Assembly: GCA_033791545.1 (NCBI GenBank)
Contig: JASJGL010000152.1
Location: 1-64,000, forward strand
Origin: Antarcticimicrobium sp033791545
GTDB taxonomy: Bacteria > Pseudomonadota > Alphaproteobacteria > Rhodobacterales > Rhodobacteraceae
DNA length: 64,000 nucleotides
Direction: 5' to 3'
Within the stretch, counting starts at the first letter, position 1; every line of letters starts with the position of its first letter. A program made the translations under genes and the position numbers. The notes beneath the pieces are model-generated. The model was not told the origin of the DNA and ran no database searches. It saw only the letters and a program-made list of their open reading frames with translations. This document shows, one piece after another, positions 59,792 to 64,000 of this stretch.

Positions 59792-59839
59792 GATCCGTCC
59801 TCCGTTGCCGAACCGCGCACAGGCGCGACCAGCGTGTCC

Positions 59840-62209
59840 CTACTTGTACGCCGCGTTTCCGGCGTAATCTTCGATAACCAATTCAATCAGTTGCAGCGCG
59901 CCCGGCTGCGGTGGCAGGCTTGCACGACAAATGCCGCTGATGCTGTCACAGCGCAAAAAGCCTTCGACCTCGGCCCCATCTATGGTGAGGATGAACGGCG
60001 CCGCCTGACGTAGACCACTGGCATCGCGCGCCTCGGCCCGGATCTCGATCGGCCCGTCCGTACCCTGATTGCGCCCCAGATCGACGCTCAGGATCTCTGG
60101 CGGGTCGATGTCATAGAGCATGCGCAACGGCGTCACCGCGACATTGCCCACCGCATCGCTGGCCACCAGTTCAAAGGTATTTTCGCCCGGCTCCAGCGTC
60201 AGCAACAGTTCAAAGCGGCCCTCGGCGCCCAACGGCACCTCGGTCCCGTCCAGCTTCAGCCCGGTCGCGTCGACGGCCAGACCCGTGAGTTGAACCACCG
60301 GCTCGTCCGTGGCCCGCGGCGGCGGCACGTCCAGAACGATCTCCGGCGGCACCCCATCGCGCAGCGCGGAAAAGCCGAGCGCGCCCTCGACCGCGCCGCT
60401 CGGCGCCAGAACCTCGATCCGATAGCCCCGCTCGGCGGCATCGACCGGCACGGTGAAACTCACCCCGCCCTCCGCCGCCACACGGGTACGCAGCACCTCG
60501 GCCCCGGCCGCATCGCGCACCACGACCTCGGCCCCCGGAGCCCCCGAGCTTTGACCCATCACCGACAGCACATCAGACCGTGTTGCCAGCGACTTGCCAA
60601 CCCGCGCGATGTCGCCGGACAGCGTGATCTCGACCGCCACCGCCGGTCGATAGACCACGCTCAGGCTGCGGGTGCTCTCATTTCCGGCCAGATCGGTCGC
60701 CACCACCGTGATCTGGTTCGGCCCCGGCACCAGCGGCAGGCTGGCCAGAAAGCTGCCATCCCCCGCCACATCCAGCGGCGCACCGTTCAGATCCAGCGTG
60801 GCGTCAGGCTCTGACGCGCCCAGAATTTCCACCTGTGGCGCGGTCAGGATACTCTCCCCCGCCGGCGACAACAGCGTCAGGAAAGGCGGCGTGTCGTCCA
60901 CCCGCAGCGTGAAATCGCGCAGCGTGCTCCAGGCCCCAGGCAGGCCCAGACGGTCCAGCGCCGCCACCCGCCAGTGATAGCGCCCCGGGGCCAGCCCCTC
61001 GGCCAGAAACCCGGTCTCACCAATCCCGAATTCAGAGATCTTCATCTGGTTAAAGCCCGGATCCGCCGCCACCTCGAGCCAATATCCCTCGGCCCCCTCC
61101 TGAGCGGCCCAGTCCAGCGCGGCAGTGGCGGTATACAGGATCGCCCCCACCGCCGGGGCCGCCAAAAGCGGGCTGTCCAACACCTGTGCCCGCTGCGCAC
61201 CGGCACCGCTCAGCACGACGCCCTCGTTCTCGCCCACCACGATCATGTCGCCGCCGCGCGCGATCTCCAGCGCCGGGGTGTCATAGTTGACGAACCGCGC
61301 GCCGCTGGCATCGTTCTTGATCCAGAAATCGGATGAATTCGTGCTGGTCTCGACCCCGGGCACCTCGATCTCGAAGGCGGCCTTGTCCGAAAGCTGGTTC
61401 AGCAACGCATAGAAATCCCCCTCGACCAGCGACACTTTGGTCACCTCGCCCCCGGTCAGCGGGTCGGAGCGCATGCGCTGGATGGTGGCGTTGGAATTCG
61501 GGTTCAGCCGCAACCGGCTGAGATCGCGAAACGTCACCTGGGTGGTGGAATTCGACAGCGTGCGCAACCGCTCGAATTCAACCAATATGTCGTTCTGCGT
61601 GCGCTCCGACCACGCCGGTTCCGCCGGGGCCCGCCCCTCGACCCGGCCCTGCACGTCCGAGACCACAGCCTCGGCCGCCCGGTCCCGCTGTGCGATCGAG
61701 ATGTCCAACGCCTGTTCGGCGAACCCCGTCGCCACCCCGGCAAAGGATACCACCTGCCGCCAAGATCCGGTTTCGCGCCGCGACATCGCCGTATCGCGGT
61801 TCTCGATGGCGCTGCCGATCTCGGTCGGCGCAAAAATGCGCGCGCCCTCGGCCGTGGCTTTCTGGATCGCCTGCAAGGAGGACAAAAGCGCGCTATCCGC
61901 GGCCAAAACCTGCGCCACCGGCAGCACCAGTTCGATCCCGGGCACCAGATCGGCGGGCGAGGCGATATCGTTCAGCGCCAGAACCACCGGCCACAGATCC
62001 GGGTCGTGCAAATAGGTGCCGACAACGCCGCGAATGGTATCGCCCTCGGAAAACAGCACCCGCTCGGGCGGGGCATCCATCGGGTCGACCTCGGCCACCG
62101 CCCCCTGCGCGAACCCGAACAGCGCGACCCCGAACAGCGCGGCACCGCTCGCCAAGGCCGCCAGCCCCCGGCGGCGAATGATCCGAAAAGAGATCTCGCG
62201 CGGCGTCAC
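59840..62209 (-). CDS. Envelope protein with LysM-like and FecR-type domains and Ig-like repeats
   Basis: About 789 residues from a GTG at 62209. An upstream TTG at 62293 has no support and would bury the signal peptide, which here ends near AVA at residue 39. A LysM-like domain (about 51-100, EGDTIRGVVGTYLHDPDLW) could bind peptidoglycan. A FecR-type domain follows (about 180-315), with the pattern VTFRDLSRLRLNPNSN. From about 340 on come several Ig/fibronectin-like sandwiches with motifs such as DLAGNESTRSL and DAVGNVAVTP. It likely spans the periplasm and is the first gene of the operon with the PKD protein and cyclase. Confidence 0.82.
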   Translation of the reverse strand: MTPREISFRIIRRRGLAALASGAALFGVALFGFAQGAVAEVDPMDAPPERVLFSEGDTIRGVVGTYLHDPDLWPVVLALNDIASPADLVPGIELVLPVAQVLAADSALLSSLQAIQKATAEGARIFAPTEIGSAIENRDTAMSRRETGSWRQVVSFAGVATGFAEQALDISIAQRDRAAEAVVSDVQGRVEGRAPAEPAWSERTQNDILVEFERLRTLSNSTTQVTFRDLSRLRLNPNSNATIQRMRSDPLTGGEVTKVSLVEGDFYALLNQLSDKAAFEIEVPGVETSTNSSDFWIKNDASGARFVNYDTPALEIARGGDMIVVGENEGVVLSGAGAQRAQVLDSPLLAAPAVGAILYTATAALDWAAQEGAEGYWLEVAADPGFNQMKISEFGIGETGFLAEGLAPGRYHWRVAALDRLGLPGAWSTLRDFTLRVDDTPPFLTLLSPAGESILTAPQVEILGASEPDATLDLNGAPLDVAGDGSFLASLPLVPGPNQITVVATDLAGNESTRSLSVVYRPAVAVEITLSGDIARVGKSLATRSDVLSVMGQSSGAPGAEVVVRDAAGAEVLRTRVAAEGGVSFTVPVDAAERGYRIEVLAPSGAVEGALGFSALRDGVPPEIVLDVPPPRATDEPVVQLTGLAVDATGLKLDGTEVPLGAEGRFELLLTLEPGENTFELVASDAVGNVAVTPLRMLYDIDPPEILSVDLGRNQGTDGPIEIRAEARDASGLRQAAPFILTIDGAEVEGFLRCDSISGICRASLPPQPGALQLIELVIEDYAGNAAYK

Positions 62210-62391
62210 GTCTTGAGGTCCCCGCTGGCAAAAAATGGTTAAAACTTTCGAAACACACGCGACACTTTCACGCAGCACCCCACGATGACGCAAGGGAAAT
62301 CGCGTGACACCGCAAGTCCATCCCTCGGCGCGAGCAGTGCGTCGACAACAGACATCAATCCAAAGGTATTGTTTTCAATGTAGAAACAATC

Positions 62392-62850
62392 TTAGCGCGT
62401 GATCGGTCGGTTCCGTTTGATCGTGCGCAGCACCACGTTGGTCTGCGCGCTGTTCACCGCCGGCAGGCGGAACAGGAATCCGTCCAGAAACCGGTTATAG
62501 GCGTCCAGATCCCGGCACAGCACCCGCAGGTGATAATCGGCCTGCCCGGTGGTGGCATAGCATTCCTGCACCTCCGGGCTCGCCTCCACCGCGCGGATGA
62601 ACTCCACGATCCGGTCTGGGTCGTGCCGGGTCAGATGCACATGCACGATGGCCTCGAACCCCAGCCCCATCTTACCCGGATTGACCACCGCGCCATAGCG
62701 GTCGATCACCCCGGCCTCCTCCAGCGCGCGCACCCGCCGCCACAAGGCCGAGGCCGACATCCCCACCGCCTCGGCCAGTTCTGCATTCGATTTGCGGCAA
62801 TCCTGCTGCAACAGCTCAAGCAGGCGGAAATCCCGGTGATCCAGATCCAT
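62392..62850 (-). CDS. Lrp/AsnC family transcriptional regulator
   Basis: 152 residues with the Lrp layout: N-terminal HTH (LDHRDFRLLELLQQDCRKSNAELAEAVGMSASALWRRV in outline) and a C-terminal RAM/AsnC ligand domain. It is divergent from an indolepyruvate ferredoxin oxidoreductase gene with 174 bases between, so it probably controls that gene in response to an aromatic amino acid. Local repressors of this type commonly sit beside their target. Confidence 0.9.
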   Translation of the reverse strand: MDLDHRDFRLLELLQQDCRKSNAELAEAVGMSASALWRRVRALEEAGVIDRYGAVVNPGKMGLGFEAIVHVHLTRHDPDRIVEFIRAVEASPEVQECYATTGQADYHLRVLCRDLDAYNRFLDGFLFRLPAVNSAQTNVVLRTIKRNRPITR

Positions 62851-63024
62851 AGGTGCGAAACCTCAATTCAATAAATGCCATTTTGATGAACCATCTATCC
62901 GATAATTCCGCAAGTTTCACGAAATATGAAACGTTTTTCCACCCTACGCGGGCCATTATCGCATTCAAGCCGCAGTCCAAAAGCCGCAATCCCAAAAAAC
63001 CGCAGTCCCACAGGAGCCGCCCCC

Positions 63025-64000
63025 ATGACCCGCCCGGAAACCGCGTTTCGCACCTATCAGCTCGACGACCGCTACAGCGACAGCACCGGCCGGGTATTTC
63101 TGACCGGCACGCAGGCGCTGGCCCGGATCATGATGGATCAGGCCCGCCGCGACCGCGCGGCCGGGCTCAATACCGCCGGATTCGTGTCAGGCTATCGCGG
63201 CTCACCGCTGGGCGGGCTCGATCTGGAACTCTGGCGCGCCCGCAAATGGCTTGAGGCCGACCGCATCACCTTCATGCCCGCCGTGAACGAAGATCTCGGC
63301 GCCACCGCCGTGCTGGGCGCACAACAAGCCAGCCTTGATCCCGACTGCGCCTATGAGGGCGTGTTTTCCATGTGGTATGGCAAGGGGCCGGGCGTTGACC
63401 GGTCCGGCGACGCGCTGAAACACGGCAACGCCTATGGCAGCGCTCCCAAGGGTGGCGTGCTGGTGGTGGCGGGCGACGATCACGGCTGCGTCTCCTCCTC
63501 GATGCCGCACCAATCCGATGTTGCCTTCATGGCGTGGTTCATGCCGACGCTGAACCCCGCCTCGGTCGCGGAATATCTCGAATACGGCGAATACGGGCTG
63601 GCGCTGTCGCGCTATTCCGGCACCTGGGTCGGGTTCAAGGCGATCTCGGAAACCGTGGAATCCGCCCGCTCGGTCATACTGCACCCGGATCGCGTCTTTG
63701 CCTATCCGCCGCTCGACCTACCCCCCGGCGGGCTGCACGTGCGCGCCGCCGATCTGCCCAGCGCCGAGATCGAAACCCGCATCCAGCACAAGCTGCGCGC
63801 GGTCGAGAGTTTTGTCGAGGCCAACCCGGTTGACCGCGCGATCTATGACATCCCCGACGCCCGCTTCGGTTTTGTCAGCACCGGCAAGGGGCATCTAGAC
63901 CTGATGGAGGCGCTGCGCCTGCTGGGGCTGGATGAAACCGCCTGCCGCCGCCTTGGCATCGACATCTACAAGGTCGGCATGGTCTGGCCACTGGCGCGCC
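63025..64000 (+). CDS. Indolepyruvate ferredoxin oxidoreductase, fused subunits (5' part only)
   Basis: The first 325 codons of a gene cut by the window edge. The ATG at 63025 has AGGAG upstream. TRPETAFRTYQLDDRYSDSTGRVFLTGTQALARIMMDQ in outline, AGFVSGYRGSPLGGLD, and the pyrophosphate-binding GDDHGCVSSSMPHQSD are the N-terminal signature of the long, fused enzyme that oxidises indolepyruvate and related aryl-2-oxoacids to acyl-CoA. The complete protein usually exceeds 1100 residues, so about 800 lie outside. Control by the divergent Lrp-type regulator is likely. Confidence 0.93.
   Translation, partial: MTRPETAFRTYQLDDRYSDSTGRVFLTGTQALARIMMDQARRDRAAGLNTAGFVSGYRGSPLGGLDLELWRARKWLEADRITFMPAVNEDLGATAVLGAQQASLDPDCAYEGVFSMWYGKGPGVDRSGDALKHGNAYGSAPKGGVLVVAGDDHGCVSSSMPHQSDVAFMAWFMPTLNPASVAEYLEYGEYGLALSRYSGTWVGFKAISETVESARSVILHPDRVFAYPPLDLPPGGLHVRAADLPSAEIETRIQHKLRAVESFVEANPVDRAIYDIPDARFGFVSTGKGHLDLMEALRLLGLDETACRRLGIDIYKVGMVWPLAR

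Noticed and set aside
1..64000. tRNA or rRNA genes and insertion sequences
   Set aside because: Reading the intergenic spaces I found no cloverleaf with a TTCRANY arm, no rRNA-like stretch, no transposase motif and no paired terminal repeats.

Overview
The window looks like chromosomal DNA from an alphaproteobacterium of the order Rhodobacterales (Roseobacter-type). The DNA is GC-rich with many ATGA-overlapping genes. Three features point to this group. metK is preceded by a sequence matching the SAM/SAH riboswitch, a class described in Rhodobacterales. An Irr-type Fur regulator is divergent from fabA-fabB-fabI. The block miaB / phoH / ybeY / CBS protein / lnt / metK / trmB is in its usual alphaproteobacterial order. 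I saw no rRNA, tRNA, CRISPR array, insertion sequence or phage gene.

Layout. 1-421 has no supported gene but carries two DnaA-box-like sites. 0.4-9.4 kb: M20 amidohydrolase, ychF, trpA, an L-lactate dehydrogenase-type flavoenzyme with a sulfotransferase-like protein, rplY-pth, a serine hydrolase and a DUF2237 protein. 9.4-10.9 kb: a membrane-anchored LuxR-type regulator followed by two secreted proteins with Gly/Asp-rich repeats. 11-20.7 kb, mostly minus strand: aroA-cmk, an aldo/keto reductase, an acyl-CoA ligase (plus strand), then rpsA-ihfB-lapA-trpF-trpB. 20.8-29.6 kb, minus strand: miaB, an OmpA-like protein and a lipoprotein that share a domain, phoH, ybeY, CBS protein, lnt, riboswitch-metK, trmB. 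29.7-35.4 kb: a protein of unknown function and an SbcD/SbcC-like (YhaO/YhaN-like) pair. 35.6-38.8 kb: irr and the fatty acid genes. 38.9-42.6 kb: FKBP-type isomerase and a HAD / alpha-beta hydrolase / threonine dehydratase-like operon. 42.7-49.5 kb: RTX protein, two alpha/beta hydrolases, zinc alcohol dehydrogenase, enolase-superfamily protein, an ArsR-family regulator with a persulfide-sensor-like cysteine pair, and an FAH-family protein. 49.6-62.2 kb: the most unusual part. 62.4-64 kb: an Lrp/AsnC regulator divergent from an indolepyruvate ferredoxin oxidoreductase gene cut by the window edge.

The best candidate for an undescribed system is 49.6-62.2 kb. A minus-strand operon encodes a LysM/FecR-type envelope protein, a 1620-residue exported protein with about 15 PKD repeats, and a membrane adenylate cyclase with an extracytoplasmic sensor region and HAMP domain. 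About 500 bases further on, same strand, lies an ABC-exporter-like protein whose nucleotide-binding motifs are all degenerate and which ends in a cyclic-nucleotide-binding domain that keeps its Glu and Arg ligands. The sequence allows a surface-sensing, cAMP-making and cAMP-reading circuit, but that link is inference.

Housekeeping assignments rest on clear motifs and are firm. Start codons were chosen by ribosome binding sites and family N-termini and are less certain where stated.
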